A stretch of DNA of 64,000 nucleotides from Campylobacter subantarcticus LMG 24377 (GTDB taxonomy: Bacteria > Campylobacterota > Campylobacteria > Campylobacterales > Campylobacteraceae): contig NZ_CP007773.1 in NCBI RefSeq assembly GCF_000816305.1, forward strand, positions 1,488,001 through 1,552,000, given 5' to 3'. The notes under the pieces are model-generated. The model had not been told where the DNA came from, ran no database searches, and worked only from the letters and a program-made list of their open reading frames with translations. The position numbers and the translations under genes were made by a program. Shown here in pieces: positions 7,629 through 18,913 of this stretch; position 1 is the first letter of the stretch, and each line of letters begins with the position of its first letter.

Positions 7629-9133
7629 ATTTGATGATTGATTTCAAGCATATTTTTGCTATTTTCTTCATGGTAGATATGATAAGCCAGAGCATTAAAT
7701 TTAAGTCTTTTAAACACTCCATTATTAAATAAAAATCTAGCTACAAACTCACTATCTTCCCTACCCCAGCCTATAAATTTTTCGCTAAAACCTTCAATGG
7801 CTTCAAAATCACTTTTATAAAAACTCATATTGCAACCTCTTATACCTTTAATGAGTTGTGATTTTTTGAAAATTTTCTTAGTTAGTCTTGAAAATTTATA
7901 TACACATTTAGCTAAAAAAGTACTTCTTTGATTTTTCAAACCTTTTTTATTAAAAGCCAAACTAAAATCATTTTTACTTAAAAGTTCTTTACTTTCATTT
8001 TCATTTAAAATTACTCTAGAGCCTTGTAAAAATACTTTTCTTTGCGCAAATTTCAAATGATCATCAATGAATTTTTTTTCTAAAATCATATCTCCATCTA
8101 TGACGATTATATATTCACCGCTAGAGGCTTTAATAGCTTTGTTTCTAATCTCACTTAGTCTAAACCCCTCATCTTCTTGCCAAATATGCTCTAACTTGCA
8201 AGGAAAATCTTTCTGATAAGCTTGTATAAGCTTAGCCGTATCTTCCTTGCTTCCATCATCAGCTATTAAAACCTCATCTGGTAAAGGTTCTAAGTTTTTA
8301 ACGCTATCAAGCACCAAAGCAAGTCTTTCTTTTTGATTACAGGTTGTGATGATTAAAGCACAAGTTTTTGGCTTTTGCTTTTTTAACTCATATAATTTCA
8401 TATATTTAAAAAAAGTTCCAAGACCATTACAAGTACTTATGATAAAGCCTTTATAACCATAAAAAATTCCCTTTTTTAAAGCATAATTTCTAAAAAAAGT
8501 CCAAATTCCTCTTAGCAAAGCCTTGCAAACACTACTGTCCTTATGTAAATTTTGTAAAGCCCAAAGCTTAGAGTATTTTTGAAGTTTATCTAACAAACCA
8601 TCGATATCTTCAAAAGCAAAATGCCTCAAACCATTTTGCAGTTTAATCTTCTTACTATCTTCGTGCAAAATCAAACTCTCATGCACCAAATTTTCATTAA
8701 AACTAGTATGAGTTTTATTAAACACACGCATTACATGATCAGGCCACCACCCACAAGCTTTAATCCACTCTCCATTGTATAAATTTTCTCTTGGTAAGGC
8801 TATGATATCTTCTTTATTAGGCTCAATTTGCTTTAGTTCTTGTAAAAATTCTTTCTTAGCAAGCTCATCTGCATCAATATTAAAAATCCAATCATTACTG
8901 GCATAACTTATAGCTAAATTTTTCAAAGGTCCAAAACCTATAAATTCATGCTGATAAATCTTGATATTTTTATAACCTTTACTAAACTCATAAGCAATTT
9001 TCAAAGTATCATCATTACTACCATTTTCTATCAAAACGATCTCGCCAAATTCTTGCAAAGACTCCAAGCAAGCTTTTAAAGTTTTTTGGGCATTTTTAAC
9101 CATCATTATCACACTAATTTGCCTTAAATCCAT
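7586..9133 (-). CDS. lgtF: Two-domain LOS glycosyltransferase LgtF
   Basis: The 515-residue protein contains two GT2 domains. The first starts ISVIMMVKNAQKTLKACLES and has NIDADE at about residues 85-90. The second starts near residue 258 with ALIITTCNQKERLALVLDS, has VIDGDM near 345 and a GWGREDSEF motif near 460. The length and layout match the C. jejuni Cj1135 family, in which a two-domain enzyme adds glucose to the inner-core heptoses. It follows waaM by nine bases, with TAGGATTTAAA before the ATG supplying the ribosome site. The C-terminal codons recur as a scrap downstream of the next GT2 gene. It acts at the cytoplasmic face on growing lipid A-core. Confidence 0.85.
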   Translation of the reverse strand: MDLRQISVIMMVKNAQKTLKACLESLQEFGEIVLIENGSNDDTLKIAYEFSKGYKNIKIYQHEFIGFGPLKNLAISYASNDWIFNIDADELAKKEFLQELKQIEPNKEDIIALPRENLYNGEWIKACGWWPDHVMRVFNKTHTSFNENLVHESLILHEDSKKIKLQNGLRHFAFEDIDGLLDKLQKYSKLWALQNLHKDSSVCKALLRGIWTFFRNYALKKGIFYGYKGFIISTCNGLGTFFKYMKLYELKKQKPKTCALIITTCNQKERLALVLDSVKNLEPLPDEVLIADDGSKEDTAKLIQAYQKDFPCKLEHIWQEDEGFRLSEIRNKAIKASSGEYIIVIDGDMILEKKFIDDHLKFAQRKVFLQGSRVILNENESKELLSKNDFSLAFNKKGLKNQRSTFLAKCVYKFSRLTKKIFKKSQLIKGIRGCNMSFYKSDFEAIEGFSEKFIGWGREDSEFVARFLFNNGVFKRLKFNALAYHIYHEENSKNMLEINHQIYLDTIKNEKTTWR

Positions 9134-9141
9134 TTTAAATC

Positions 9142-10014
9142 CTACAAATACAACTCATGATTGTATCTTTTAAACCTCTTATGAAAGAAAAAATACTCAT
9201 CGGGTTTAAATTTAATCATCTCTTCACAACATTTTGCTTGATACTTAGTAAGCTCTTCTACACTTGCCTTACTTGCATCTAAGGCCTTAAAAGTTTTTAC
9301 AAAAAATTTTTCATCTTTTTGATACACAAAACAAGGCAAAATCATAGCATTTGTTTTTTTTGCAAGCACGCTTGCACCTGCTATGAAATTTACTTCTTGA
9401 TCAAAATACTGTATTTTTATACTTTCACTATCTACCGCATCTTGATCAGTTAAAATTCCAAGAGACTTGCCTTCTTTTAAGGCTTTTAGCATTTTTTTAA
9501 GTCCGCCTTTTTTTTCTATAAGCTCTATGTTAAACTGCGTGCGATTTTTGCTTAAAATTTTATCCATTACCATACTATCAAGTGCTCTTCCAACTATGGA
9601 AATTCCTTGAAATTTAGCCCCAAAAGATAAAGCCAAAAGCTCCCAGTTGCCATAATGAGCCGTAGTTACGATCAAAGGTTTTTTGCTTTGCATTATATTT
9701 AGAATTTGTTCCTCATCATCAAAGCAAATTTTATTGATGATTTCTTCTTTGCTTGCATTTTGATTTTTGATAAAATCAATCCCAAATTTAGCAAAATTTT
9801 TATAGATATTAAGGCTAGTTTCATCACGCCATTTTTGACCTTTTTCAGGAAAGCAAATTTTTAAATTAACATCGATGATTTTACGGTGCTTACGATTTAA
9901 CTTATAAGTGATTAAAGCAACCAAATTTGCAAAAGAATTTAAAAGTTTTGCAGGTAAAATTCCCACAAGCACCTTTAATGCATAAAAAAGACTTAAATAT
10001 ACATAATTTATCAT
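9142..10014 (-). CDS. waaM: Lipid A acyltransferase WaaM/HtrB
   Basis: The protein has 290 residues with an N-terminal membrane anchor (about residues 2-22) and the LpxL/LpxM family active site HYGNWE at residues 120-125, an H-x4-D/E type. GRALDS, GILTDQDAVDS and KPDEYFFFHKRFK match later conserved blocks of lipid A lauroyl/myristoyl acyltransferases. Its ATG overlaps the waaC stop by four bases and lgtF follows after nine bases, the order known for the conserved end of Campylobacter LOS loci (waaC, htrB/waaM, lgtF). It should transfer a secondary acyl chain to Kdo2-lipid A at the inner membrane. The acyl length is not predictable. Confidence 0.9.
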   Translation of the reverse strand: MINYVYLSLFYALKVLVGILPAKLLNSFANLVALITYKLNRKHRKIIDVNLKICFPEKGQKWRDETSLNIYKNFAKFGIDFIKNQNASKEEIINKICFDDEEQILNIMQSKKPLIVTTAHYGNWELLALSFGAKFQGISIVGRALDSMVMDKILSKNRTQFNIELIEKKGGLKKMLKALKEGKSLGILTDQDAVDSESIKIQYFDQEVNFIAGASVLAKKTNAMILPCFVYQKDEKFFVKTFKALDASKASVEELTKYQAKCCEEMIKFKPDEYFFFHKRFKRYNHELYL

Positions 10015-11030
10015 TTTTCTAAAAGCTCACAAGCAAGTTTAAAAATATCTTTTTCATCGATATTTTGTATACAAAAATCACTCTTATCTATATGCTTTGA
10101 TTGCGATATTTTTTTACCTGCATTGATTGTTTTATTGATATTGGTTTCATAGGTATTTCTTTGACTAGGAGTAGCACCAAAGATCGTTATAGAAGGTTTG
10201 TTTAATGCAAAGGCTAAATGAGTAGGCCCACTATCATTTCCAATGATTAGATCACTTACCTTGGTTAAAGCACAAAGCTCGCTTAAGCTTAATTTTGGCG
10301 CAAGTTCTATTTTTAGATGTTTTAAATTTAAAACCATATCTTTAGCAAAATTAAATTCCCCTACATTGCCCCAACCAAGTATGATTTTTGCACTAGCAAA
10401 ATGCTCCAAAAGCATTCTACAAAGTAGTATCAAACGCTCTTTTGGGTAAATTTTATTTGGCATAGATGATCCTACATGTATGAGTATATTAGGCGCACTT
10501 TCATTCAAAGATAATCTTTGCTCTAAGCTTTCCTTTAACTCATCATCTATACTAAAGCAACTTTGTTTTAATTCTATATCACTATGATCAAAATGCTCAT
10601 TTAAAACATAAGCCACCAAAGAAAGATTACGCACGACAATATTTTCTTCATAATTACACGCAAATTTATGCGCATAAAAATTACTCGCGAAGCTTTCTTT
10701 TATGCTTTCTTGATCAAAACCAAAAGTATTAGCACATAAAAATTTACTCACCAATGCAGACTTGATCAAACCTTGTAAATCAATCACAACATCATATTTG
10801 TTTTGCCTTGCTTCAAAAAGCATAGCAAAAACTTCTTTGAATTTTCTATCTTTTAAAGGTAGGGCATATACTTCATTGATCATTGGATGATCTTGTAATA
10901 ATCCTGCAAATCTTGCATCTACAAACCAATCAATACTCGCCTTAGGATAATGCTTTTTAATAAATTGCAAAACAATCACCGCATGGATGATATCACCAAG
11001 TGCAGATAATTTAACCAAACCTATTTTCAT
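10011..11030 (-). CDS. waaC: LOS heptosyltransferase I WaaC
   Basis: The 339-residue GT9 protein begins MKIGLVKLSALGDIIHA, the standard ADP-heptose:LPS heptosyltransferase opening. It contains DVVIDLQGLIKSAL, ILIHVGSSMPNKIYP and LIIGNDSGPTHLAFAL, the nucleotide-sugar and acceptor-binding blocks. WaaC adds the first heptose to Kdo on lipid A in the cytoplasm. It is the first gene of the minus-strand LOS operon and overlaps waaM by four bases. It diverges from the exonuclease gene across 66 bases that must hold both promoters. The ribosome site before ATG is weak. The assignment to heptosyltransferase I over II rests on synteny with waaM. Confidence 0.9.
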   Translation of the reverse strand: MKIGLVKLSALGDIIHAVIVLQFIKKHYPKASIDWFVDARFAGLLQDHPMINEVYALPLKDRKFKEVFAMLFEARQNKYDVVIDLQGLIKSALVSKFLCANTFGFDQESIKESFASNFYAHKFACNYEENIVVRNLSLVAYVLNEHFDHSDIELKQSCFSIDDELKESLEQRLSLNESAPNILIHVGSSMPNKIYPKERLILLCRMLLEHFASAKIILGWGNVGEFNFAKDMVLNLKHLKIELAPKLSLSELCALTKVSDLIIGNDSGPTHLAFALNKPSITIFGATPSQRNTYETNINKTINAGKKISQSKHIDKSDFCIQNIDEKDIFKLACELLEK

Positions 11031-11096
11031 GTGCTACTTTATTTTTAAATTTTCTGTTATGATTTTAACAAAGATTTTTTTAAAAAAAGGTTTATC

Positions 11097-11882
11097 ATGC
11101 AAGAATATATTTGCGTTTTTGATTGTGAGAGCATTCCTGATGTAGAATTAATAAAACATCTTTATGGTTTTAATGGTGGTGATTTAAGCATTAGCAAGCA
11201 AGCTTTAGAAAAACAAAAAGAAGAAAGCGGAAGCGAGTTTTTACCCCTGCCTTTTCATAAAGTTGTAAGTATTTGCGCAGTGATTGCAGATAAATTTGGA
11301 AATTTCATCAAAGTTAATAAAATCAAAGGCGAAAGCGAAAAACAAATGCTAGAAGAATTTTTTAACTTCATAGATAAACACCAACCTCGCCTTGTAAGTT
11401 TTAATGGTAAAAGCTATGATATGCCTTTACTTGTTATAAGAGCGTTAAAATACAACATCAACGCAAGTGCTTATTTAGATGCAAGCGATAAATGGAATAA
11501 CTACAAAAGCAAATTTATAGAAAATAAACACTGTGATTTATTAGAATCTTTAGGGAGTTTTGGTCAAAAAGGCTTAAGACTTGATACGCTTTGTGCTATG
11601 GCAGGACTTCCTGGAAAGTATGATGTGCATGGAAATGAGGTGTTAGAACTCTTTTATCAAAACAAATTAGAAAAAATTCACGAATACTGTGAAAGTGATG
11701 TGTTAAACACTTATATGCTATTTTTAAAATACGAACTCATCAAGGGCAACTTAACCCAAGAAGATTATCTTAATATTTTAGAAAATTTCAAAGAAGAACT
11801 TTTGCAAAAACACAGCGATAAAAGCTATCAAAAGCCATTTTTAGAGGCCATAGAAAAAGAAAAGAGCAAAGTTTTAAATTAA
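11097..11882 (+). CDS. Predicted DEDDy 3'-5' exonuclease (PolB-like domain)
   Basis: The protein has 261 residues. Exo I is visible as VFDCESIPD (DxE), Exo II as LVSFNGKSYDMPLL, and Exo III as YCESDVLNTY (Y-x3-D). Together they give the DEDDy two-metal nuclease site of the stand-alone PolB-type 3'-5' exonucleases, the family that also includes proteins once called polysaccharide biosynthesis proteins. C. jejuni has the same gene (Cj1132c) between waaC and gne. AAAGG precedes the ATG. Its place between LOS and pgl genes appears incidental. A role in DNA or RNA processing fits the fold better than one in glycan synthesis. No experimental function is implied. Confidence 0.8.
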   Translation: MQEYICVFDCESIPDVELIKHLYGFNGGDLSISKQALEKQKEESGSEFLPLPFHKVVSICAVIADKFGNFIKVNKIKGESEKQMLEEFFNFIDKHQPRLVSFNGKSYDMPLLVIRALKYNINASAYLDASDKWNNYKSKFIENKHCDLLESLGSFGQKGLRLDTLCAMAGLPGKYDVHGNEVLELFYQNKLEKIHEYCESDVLNTYMLFLKYELIKGNLTQEDYLNILENFKEELLQKHSDKSYQKPFLEAIEKEKSKVLN

Positions 11883-11935
11883 TTAAGAAAAGTATATTAA
11901 AATAACTAATATTAAATAACACAAAAAGGATAAAA

Positions 11936-12922
11936 ATGAAAATTTTAATCACCGGTGGCGCAGGATACATAGGCTCTCATACTTTAAAACAGTTTTTAGA
12001 AACAAATCATGAAATTTGTGTATTAGATAATCTTTCAAAAGGTAGTAAAAAAAGCTTAGATGAACTTTCTAAAATCAGACCTTTTAAATTTTTTGAGCAA
12101 GATTTAAGCGATTATACTGGGATTAAAAAACTTTTCAAAGAAGAAAAATTTGATGCAATTGTGCATTTTGCAGCAAGCATTGAAGTTCCTGAGAGTATGG
12201 AGAATCCTTTAAAATACTATATGAACAACACTGCAAACACAAGTAATCTAATCCAAACTTGTCTAGAAACAGGTGTGAAAAAATTCATTTTTTCTTCAAC
12301 TGCAGCAACTTATGGAGAGCCACAAACTCCTATCGTAGATGAACAAAGCCCATTGGCACCGATCAATCCTTATGGACAAAGCAAACTTATGAGCGAAAAA
12401 GTCCTACAAGATGCTAATATGGCAAATCCTGAATTTAAATACTGCATTTTAAGATACTTCAACGTAGCAGGTGCTTGCATGAGTTATCCTATAGGACAAC
12501 GCTATCCAAAAGCTACTTTACTTATCAAGGTTGCTGCTGAAGTAGCTACAGGAAAAAGAGAGAAACTTTATATTTTTGGCGATGATTATAATACCAAAGA
12601 TGGTACTTGTATTAGAGATTTTATCCATGTTGATGATATTTCAAGCGCACATTTAGCTGCTTTAGAATACTTAGAAAACAACGAAAGCAACATCTTCAAC
12701 GTAGGCTATGGACACGGTTTTAGCGTAAAAGAAGTGATCGAAACCATGAAAAAAGTAAGCGGGGTAGATTTTACAGTAGAACTTGCACCAAAAAGAGCCG
12801 GAGATCCTTCTGTGCTTATTTCAAATGCGGATAAAATCAAAACTCTAACTAACTGGAAGCCAAAATATGATGATTTAGAACTAATCTGCAAAAGTGCTTA
12901 TGAGTGGGAAAAACAGTGTTAA
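11936..12922 (+). CDS. gne: UDP-GlcNAc/UDP-Glc 4-epimerase Gne (GalE)
   Basis: The 328-residue protein has the NAD motif [11 protein letters not shown] at the N-terminus, the catalytic [10 protein letters not shown] and YGQSK, and the GalE-type RYFNVAGA and [15 protein letters not shown] blocks. In Campylobacter this bifunctional epimerase supplies UDP-GalNAc for the N-glycan and UDP-Gal for LOS and capsule. AAAAAGGATAAAA before the ATG is a good ribosome site. It opens the pgl operon and its last seven bases overlap the GTG start of pglK. This location between the LOS and N-glycan clusters fits a shared precursor enzyme. Confidence 0.93.
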   Translation: MKILITGGAGYIGSHTLKQFLETNHEICVLDNLSKGSKKSLDELSKIRPFKFFEQDLSDYTGIKKLFKEEKFDAIVHFAASIEVPESMENPLKYYMNNTANTSNLIQTCLETGVKKFIFSSTAATYGEPQTPIVDEQSPLAPINPYGQSKLMSEKVLQDANMANPEFKYCILRYFNVAGACMSYPIGQRYPKATLLIKVAAEVATGKREKLYIFGDDYNTKDGTCIRDFIHVDDISSAHLAALEYLENNESNIFNVGYGHGFSVKEVIETMKKVSGVDFTVELAPKRAGDPSVLISNADKIKTLTNWKPKYDDLELICKSAYEWEKQC

Positions 12923-14610
12923 AAAAACTTTTTTTTATACTCGATACTCACGATAAAAGATTTTTATTTGCTTTGCTAATTTTTTCTATTTTTATAGGAT
13001 TTATAGAAAGCTTTGCTATTTCTTTGATCATGCCTTTTGTATCAGTAGCAAGTAATTTTGAGCTTTTAGAAAAAAGCTCTTATTTTCAACCTATATATGA
13101 GTATTTTAATTTACCAAGTTACAAGATCATTGCTTATTTTGGCTGTATATTAATTGCCTTTTATATTTTTAGAGCCTTTTTAAATGCCTTTTATTTTCAT
13201 TTACTAGCACGCTTTTCTAAAGGGCGTTACCACAGCCTTGCTTGTCGTATTTTTGACAAATATCTACATCTTGAATATGAAAATTTCACCAATAAAAATC
13301 AATCAGAACTTTTAAAAACCATTACCCAAGAAGTCTTTCACTTAAGTACTTTAATTAGTGCTTTTTTGCTTATGTTAAGCGAAAGTTTTGTGGTGTTTTT
13401 GCTTTATGCTTTATTGTTAACTATCAACTATAAAATCACCCTAGCTTTAAATGCTTTTTTACTTTTAAATGCTTTTATTTTGATCAAAATCCTCTCGCCC
13501 TTAGTAAAAAAAGCTTCCATAGCTAGAGAAGAAGCGATGAAAAATTATTTTGAAATTTTAAATGCGAATTTAAACAATCTTAAAATCATCAAACTCAAAA
13601 CCAAAGAACAAAGCACACAAAAACTTTATGAGATTCAAAGTGGACTTTTTGCCAAAGCAAACATTAGCAACGAAAGCATGGCAAGCATACCTAGAATTTA
13701 CCTTGAAGGTATAGGTTTTTGTATGCTTTGTTTTATTGTGGTGTATTTGGTTTTAAGATATGAAAGTGATATTTCCTCTATCTTAGCAACCATTACTATT
13801 TTTGTAGTGGCTCTTTATAGACTTATGCCAAGTGCTAATCGCATCATCACAAGTTATAATGAAATCACATATTATAAAAACTCTTTAGATATTATTTATA
13901 ATATGCTTAATGAAAAAGAAGAAAAGTTAGGCGATGAAAGTATCGAATTTAAAGAAAAAATCGTTTTAAAAAACCTTTTCTTTGCCTACAAGGGTAAGAA
14001 AAATTTATTTAAAAATTTAAATTTTGAACTAAAGAAAAATGAAAAAATCGCTTTTATAGGCAAAAGCGGTAGTGGTAAAAGTACTTTAGTTGATCTTATC
14101 ATAGGACTTTTAAAACCAAGTGATGGAGCTATTTTAGTAGATGGGGTAAAACTCGATGAAAATAACATCAAAAGTTTTAGAAGTAAAATTGGCTACATAC
14201 CTCAACAAATTTATCTTTTTAATGATTCTATTGCAAAAAACATTAGCTTTGGAGAAGAAATCAATGAAGCGCTTTTACACAAGGTGATCAAACAAGCTAA
14301 TCTTGAAAGCTTTGTGAATTCGCTTGAAGAGGGAATACATACAAAAGTGGGTGATTCGGGTTCTTTTTTAAGCGGGGGTCAAAGACAAAGAATAGCCATA
14401 GCAAGAGCACTTTACCAACAACCTGAAATTTTAGTTCTGGATGAAGCAACTAGCGCACTTGATCAAGAAAGTGAAGCAAAAATCATGGAAGAAATCTATA
14501 AAATTTCAAAAGACAAAACCCTTATCATCATAGCTCATAGACTTTCAACTATACAAGGTTGTGATAGAGTATTTGAAGTAAATCATGGGTGTTTAAAGGA
14601 AAAAATATGA
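12916..14610 (+). CDS. pglK: Lipid-linked oligosaccharide flippase PglK
   Basis: I chose the GTG at 12916, which gives 564 residues starting (V)LKKLFFILD, the same length and opening I recall for C. jejuni PglK. Another GTG lies four codons earlier. The first ~320 residues hold six hydrophobic segments. The ATPase domain follows, with Walker [10 protein letters not shown], signature [14 protein letters not shown] and Walker [13 protein letters not shown], then the H-loop IAHRLST. PglK is a homodimeric ABC transporter that uses ATP to move undecaprenyl-PP-heptasaccharide to the periplasmic face. It overlaps gne by seven bases, and pglH begins four bases before its end. Confidence 0.95.
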   Translation: MLKKLFFILDTHDKRFLFALLIFSIFIGFIESFAISLIMPFVSVASNFELLEKSSYFQPIYEYFNLPSYKIIAYFGCILIAFYIFRAFLNAFYFHLLARFSKGRYHSLACRIFDKYLHLEYENFTNKNQSELLKTITQEVFHLSTLISAFLLMLSESFVVFLLYALLLTINYKITLALNAFLLLNAFILIKILSPLVKKASIAREEAMKNYFEILNANLNNLKIIKLKTKEQSTQKLYEIQSGLFAKANISNESMASIPRIYLEGIGFCMLCFIVVYLVLRYESDISSILATITIFVVALYRLMPSANRIITSYNEITYYKNSLDIIYNMLNEKEEKLGDESIEFKEKIVLKNLFFAYKGKKNLFKNLNFELKKNEKIAFIGKSGSGKSTLVDLIIGLLKPSDGAILVDGVKLDENNIKSFRSKIGYIPQQIYLFNDSIAKNISFGEEINEALLHKVIKQANLESFVNSLEEGIHTKVGDSGSFLSGGQRQRIAIARALYQQPEILVLDEATSALDQESEAKIMEEIYKISKDKTLIIIAHRLSTIQGCDRVFEVNHGCLKEKI

Positions 14611-15671
14611 AAATCACTTTCATTATAGCCACTTTAAATTCAGGTGGCGCTGAAAGGGTTTTGGTTACTTTGGCTAATGAACTTTGTAAAAACCATGAAA
14701 TAAATATTATCAAATTTCATAAAGAAGACTCATTTTATAAGCTTGATCCAAAAATCAAACTTTTTACTCTAGAACAGTTTGATTTTTCTACGCTTTATAA
14801 CAAAATAGCTTCACGTATTAAAAAATTCAATGCCTTAAAACAAGCACTCAAAGAGCATAAAAGTGATGTTTTTATCTCATTTTTAGACACTACCAATATC
14901 GCTTGTATTTGGGCGAATAAAGGCTCAAATACGCCCTTGATCATTAGCGAACATAGCTCTCATACTTATTTAAAATCTAAAATTTGGAAATTTTTACGTC
15001 GTATTAGCTTTCCATATGCAAATGCTTTAACCGTGCTAAGTAATGATGATAAAAGCTATTATGAAAACTTTGTCAAAAAAGTTGTCAATATGCCAAATCC
15101 TTGCCATTTTAACCTCACAGAAGAAAAGCTAGAAAAAGAAAACAATGTCATCTTTGTAGGCAGGCTTGATCATAATAAAAATGCTTCTATGTTTTTAAAA
15201 GCCATAGCAAGGCTAGACATCAATCTACAAAATCAATATCGTTTTTTTATAGCAGGTGATGGGGAATTAAGACAAGAACTAGAGCAAGAAGCTGAAAAAT
15301 TAAAAATCAAAGTTCATTTTTTAGGTAAAGTCGAAAACATACAAGAACTTTATAAAAAAGCAAAAATACTTTGCCTTTGTTCTTTCATAGAAGGCTTACC
15401 AACGGTTTTACTTGAAAGTTTACACTATCAAGTAGCACGTATTAGCACAAAATACGTAAGCGGCCATAAAGATTTAATCGATGATAAAAAAGATGGGTTT
15501 TTAGTAGATTTAAATGATGAAAAGGCTTTAAGTGAAAAACTCGCGCTTTTAATGCAAGATGAAAATTTAAGAGAAACTTTGGCACTTAATGCACAACAAC
15601 GATGTAAAGACTATGAAGTAACAAATATAGTGCAAAAATGGCTTGATTTAATCAAAGAAGTAAGGGTTTAA
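14607..15671 (+). CDS. pglH: N-glycan GalNAc transferase PglH
   Basis: The ATG at 14607 overlaps the pglK stop as ATGA and gives 354 residues. GT4 features are the N-terminal [20 protein letters not shown], the linker LVD-type block [12 protein letters not shown], and the E-x7-E donor site [13 protein letters not shown]. The sequence agrees closely with C. jejuni PglH, the processive transferase that adds the last three alpha-1,4-GalNAc residues to the lipid-linked pentamer precursor at the cytoplasmic membrane surface. The gene next to it is pglJ, not pglI, so the glucose branching enzyme found here in C. jejuni is absent. Confidence 0.93.
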   Translation: MKITFIIATLNSGGAERVLVTLANELCKNHEINIIKFHKEDSFYKLDPKIKLFTLEQFDFSTLYNKIASRIKKFNALKQALKEHKSDVFISFLDTTNIACIWANKGSNTPLIISEHSSHTYLKSKIWKFLRRISFPYANALTVLSNDDKSYYENFVKKVVNMPNPCHFNLTEEKLEKENNVIFVGRLDHNKNASMFLKAIARLDINLQNQYRFFIAGDGELRQELEQEAEKLKIKVHFLGKVENIQELYKKAKILCLCSFIEGLPTVLLESLHYQVARISTKYVSGHKDLIDDKKDGFLVDLNDEKALSEKLALLMQDENLRETLALNAQQRCKDYEVTNIVQKWLDLIKEVRV

Positions 15672-15672
15672 A

Positions 15673-16773
15673 ATGAAAAAATTAGCAATTTTTATTTATT
15701 CTTTAGGAAGTGGTGGCGCTGAAAGGGTTGTTTCAACCTTATTACCTGTGTTAAATTTAAAATACGAAGTGCATTTGATTTTAATGAATGATAAAATTTC
15801 ATATGATATTCCTGAGGTAAATATTCACTATCTTGAAAAATCAAGCCCAAGCGAAAGCAATCTAGCTAAATTTTTAAAGCTTCCTTTACTTGCTATAAAA
15901 TACAAAAAACTTTGTGAAGATTTAAAAATAGATCTACAATTTGTGCTATTAAATAGACCTAATTATATCGCTTTGATGGCAAAATCTCTAGGTCTTAAAT
16001 CAACCCTTATTATCAATGAGTGCACAACGCCAAGTGTGATTTATAAGCATAATAACCTAAACTCTATAATCAATAAATTTCTTATCAAAAAGCTTTATAA
16101 CAAAGCTGATTTGATCTTAGCAAATTCCTTAGGAAATAAAGAAGATTTATTGCACAATTTCAACATAGAAGCCAAGAAATGTGACATTTTATATAATGCT
16201 ATAGATTTAGAAAGTATTATAGAAAAATCTAAAGAAGCAATCGACTTTAAAGAACCTTTTATACTTAGTGTTGGTAGACTTGATCATGGTAAAAATCACG
16301 CCATGCTTATAAAAGCTTATGCGAAAGTTAAGACTGATTTAAAACTAGTCATTTTAGGTGAAGGGATCTTAAAAGATAAACTTTTGGCTTTAATTGAGGA
16401 GTTAAATTTAAAAGACAAGATTTTTTTACTCGGTTTTGACAAAAATCCTTATAAATATATGAGCAAATGTGACTTTTTTGCTTTTGCCTCAAGCTTTGAA
16501 GGTTTTTCAAATGTCCTAATCGAATGTCTAGCTTGCAACACCGCTGTGCTTTGCACTGACCATAAAAGTGGTGCAAGAGAATTGTTTTTAGATGATGAAT
16601 TTGGACTTTTAGTTCAAGTAGATGATGAAAAAGCTATGCAAGAAGGCTTAGAGAAAATGTGCAACGATGAGGCATTAAAAGCCACTTATAAAGAAAAGGC
16701 TTTCTTACGTGCAAAAGAATTTGACAAAATAAACATAGCAAAACAGTTATTTGAATTTTTTAATAAGGCATAA
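15673..16773 (+). CDS. pglJ: N-glycan GalNAc transferase PglJ
   Basis: The 366-residue GT4 protein starts [20 protein letters not shown] and carries [28 protein letters not shown] and the donor-site [14 protein letters not shown]. These segments match remembered C. jejuni PglJ better than PglH or PglA. PglJ adds the second GalNAc (alpha-1,4) after PglA. It starts one base after the pglH stop and its stop is one base before the pglB ATG, so translation is likely coupled. No anomaly is seen. Confidence 0.92.
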   Translation: MKKLAIFIYSLGSGGAERVVSTLLPVLNLKYEVHLILMNDKISYDIPEVNIHYLEKSSPSESNLAKFLKLPLLAIKYKKLCEDLKIDLQFVLLNRPNYIALMAKSLGLKSTLIINECTTPSVIYKHNNLNSIINKFLIKKLYNKADLILANSLGNKEDLLHNFNIEAKKCDILYNAIDLESIIEKSKEAIDFKEPFILSVGRLDHGKNHAMLIKAYAKVKTDLKLVILGEGILKDKLLALIEELNLKDKIFLLGFDKNPYKYMSKCDFFAFASSFEGFSNVLIECLACNTAVLCTDHKSGARELFLDDEFGLLVQVDDEKAMQEGLEKMCNDEALKATYKEKAFLRAKEFDKINIAKQLFEFFNKA

Positions 16774-16774
16774 A

Positions 16775-18913
16775 ATGAAACTGCAACAAAATTTCACGGA
16801 TAATAATTCTATCAAATACACCTGTATATTGATTTTTATCGCTTTTGCTTTTAGCGTATTATGCAGACTTTATTGGGTAAGCTGGGCAAGCGAATTTTAT
16901 GAGTTTTTCTTCAATGATCAACTCATGATCACTACTAACGATGGCTATGCTTTTGCAGAAGGCGCAAGAGATATGATAGCGGGGTTTCACCAACCTAATG
17001 ATTTATCATATTTTGGAAGTTCACTTTCTACTTTAACTTATTGGATTTATAGTATATTGCCTTTTAGCTTTGAAAGTATTATTTTATATATGAGTACTTT
17101 CTTTGCTTCTTTGATTGTTGTGCCTATTATACTAATCGCAAGAGAATACAAACTCACCACTTATGGGTTCATAGCAGCTTTGCTTGCTAGTATTGCAAAT
17201 AGCTATTACAATCGTACAATGAGTGGGTATTATGATACTGATATGCTTGTTTTGGTTTTACCAATGCTCATTTTATTAAGCTTTATACGATTAACCATCA
17301 ATAAAGATATCTTTACTTTACTTTTAAGCCCTATTTTTATCATGATTTATTTATGGTGGTATCCTTCAAGCTATTCTTTGAATTTTGCCATGATAGGACT
17401 TTTTGGATTATACACACTTATACTACACCGAAAAGAAAAGATTTTTTACCTTGCCATTGCTTTAATGATCATAGCTTTAAGTATGTTAGCATGGCAATAT
17501 AAACTTGCATTGATTGTATTATTATTTGCTATTTTTGCCTTTAAAGAAGAAAAAATCAATTTTTATATGATTTGGGCTTTGATTTTTGCAAGTATTTTGA
17601 TTTTATTTATAAGCGGTGGCTTAGATCCTGTTTTATACCAACTCAAATTTTATGTCTTTAAAGCCGCTGATGTGCAAAATTTAAAAGATGCGGCTTTTAT
17701 ATATTTTAATGTTAATGAAACTATTATGGAAGTAAATACTATCGATCCTGAAGTATTTATGCAAAGAATTAGCTCTAGTGTTTTAGTATTTCTTCTTTCT
17801 TTTGTAGGTTTTATTTTATTTTGTAAAGACCATAAAAGCATGCTTTTAGCTTTACCTATACTTGCATTAGGATTTATGGCTTTAAGAGCGGGGCTTCGAT
17901 TTACCATTTACGCGGTTCCTGTTATGGCTTTAGGTTTTGGTTATTTTTTATATGTATTTTTTCATTTTTTAGAAAAAAAACAAATCAAACTAAGCTTGAA
18001 AAACAAAAATATCTTACTAATACTAATCACATTTTTTAGTATTAGCCCTGCTTTAATGCATATATATTCTTATAAGTCTTCCACTGTTTTCACTTCTTAT
18101 GAAGCTCAAATTTTAAATAATTTAAAAAGCAAAGCACAAAGAGAAGACTATGTTATTGCATGGTGGGACTATGGATATCCTATCCGTTATTATAGTGATG
18201 TCAAAACCTTAATCGATGGCGGTAAACACCTAGGAAAAGATAACTTCTTTTCTTCTTTTGTTTTAAGTAAAGAGCAAACACCAGCTGCTAATATGGCAAG
18301 GCTTAGCGTAGAATATACAGAAAAATCCTTTAGTGAGCATTATCCTGATGTTTTAAAAGCTATGGTTAAAGATTACAACCAAACAAATGCCACAAGCTTT
18401 TTAGAGAGTTTAAATGACAAAAACTTTCAATTTGACACTAATAAAACAAGAGATGTTTACATCTATATGCCTTATAGAATGTTGCGTATTATGCCTGTGG
18501 TAGCTCAATTTGCCAATACAAACCCAGACAGTGGCGAACAAGAAAAAAGCTTGTTTTTCTCTCAAGCTAATGCCATAGCACAAGATAAAACTACAGGATC
18601 AGTTATGCTTGATAATGGCGTAGAAATCATCAATGATTTTAGAGCTTTAAATCTAGAAGGTACAACCATACCTTTAAAAGCCTTTGTGGATATAGAATCA
18701 ATCACCAATGGCAAGTTCTACTATAGTGAGATTGATCCAAAAGCACAAATTTACCTACTGTTTTTAAGAGAATACAAAAGCTTTGTTATTTTAGATGAAA
18801 GTCTTTATAATAGTGCTTATATACAAATGTTTTTACTTAATCAATATGATCAAGATTTATTTGAACAAATCACCAATGATGCAAGAGCAAAAATTTATAG
18901 GTTAAAAAGATGA
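16775..18913 (+). CDS. pglB: Oligosaccharyltransferase PglB
   Basis: The ATG at 16775 gives 712 residues, the length of C. lari PglB, and the sequence is nearly the same throughout. An in-frame TTG eight codons upstream overlaps pglJ and is not favoured. About 13 membrane segments occupy residues 1-430, and the periplasmic domain follows. D56 lies in TTNDGYAF, the second acidic site in SGYYDTDM near 154, the external-loop Glu in [10 protein letters not shown] near 319, and WWDYG near 463-467. MLRIMPVV supplies the MI-motif region that reads the sequon Ser/Thr. The enzyme transfers the glycan en bloc to Asn of D/E-x-N-x-S/T in the periplasm. Confidence 0.97.
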   Translation: MKLQQNFTDNNSIKYTCILIFIAFAFSVLCRLYWVSWASEFYEFFFNDQLMITTNDGYAFAEGARDMIAGFHQPNDLSYFGSSLSTLTYWIYSILPFSFESIILYMSTFFASLIVVPIILIAREYKLTTYGFIAALLASIANSYYNRTMSGYYDTDMLVLVLPMLILLSFIRLTINKDIFTLLLSPIFIMIYLWWYPSSYSLNFAMIGLFGLYTLILHRKEKIFYLAIALMIIALSMLAWQYKLALIVLLFAIFAFKEEKINFYMIWALIFASILILFISGGLDPVLYQLKFYVFKAADVQNLKDAAFIYFNVNETIMEVNTIDPEVFMQRISSSVLVFLLSFVGFILFCKDHKSMLLALPILALGFMALRAGLRFTIYAVPVMALGFGYFLYVFFHFLEKKQIKLSLKNKNILLILITFFSISPALMHIYSYKSSTVFTSYEAQILNNLKSKAQREDYVIAWWDYGYPIRYYSDVKTLIDGGKHLGKDNFFSSFVLSKEQTPAANMARLSVEYTEKSFSEHYPDVLKAMVKDYNQTNATSFLESLNDKNFQFDTNKTRDVYIYMPYRMLRIMPVVAQFANTNPDSGEQEKSLFFSQANAIAQDKTTGSVMLDNGVEIINDFRALNLEGTTIPLKAFVDIESITNGKFYYSEIDPKAQIYLLFLREYKSFVILDESLYNSAYIQMFLLNQYDQDLFEQITNDARAKIYRLKR

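Noticed and set aside
16349-16576. Minus-strand frame within pglJ
   Set aside because: It is antisense to a conserved enzyme gene, with no ribosome site and no recognisable domain.
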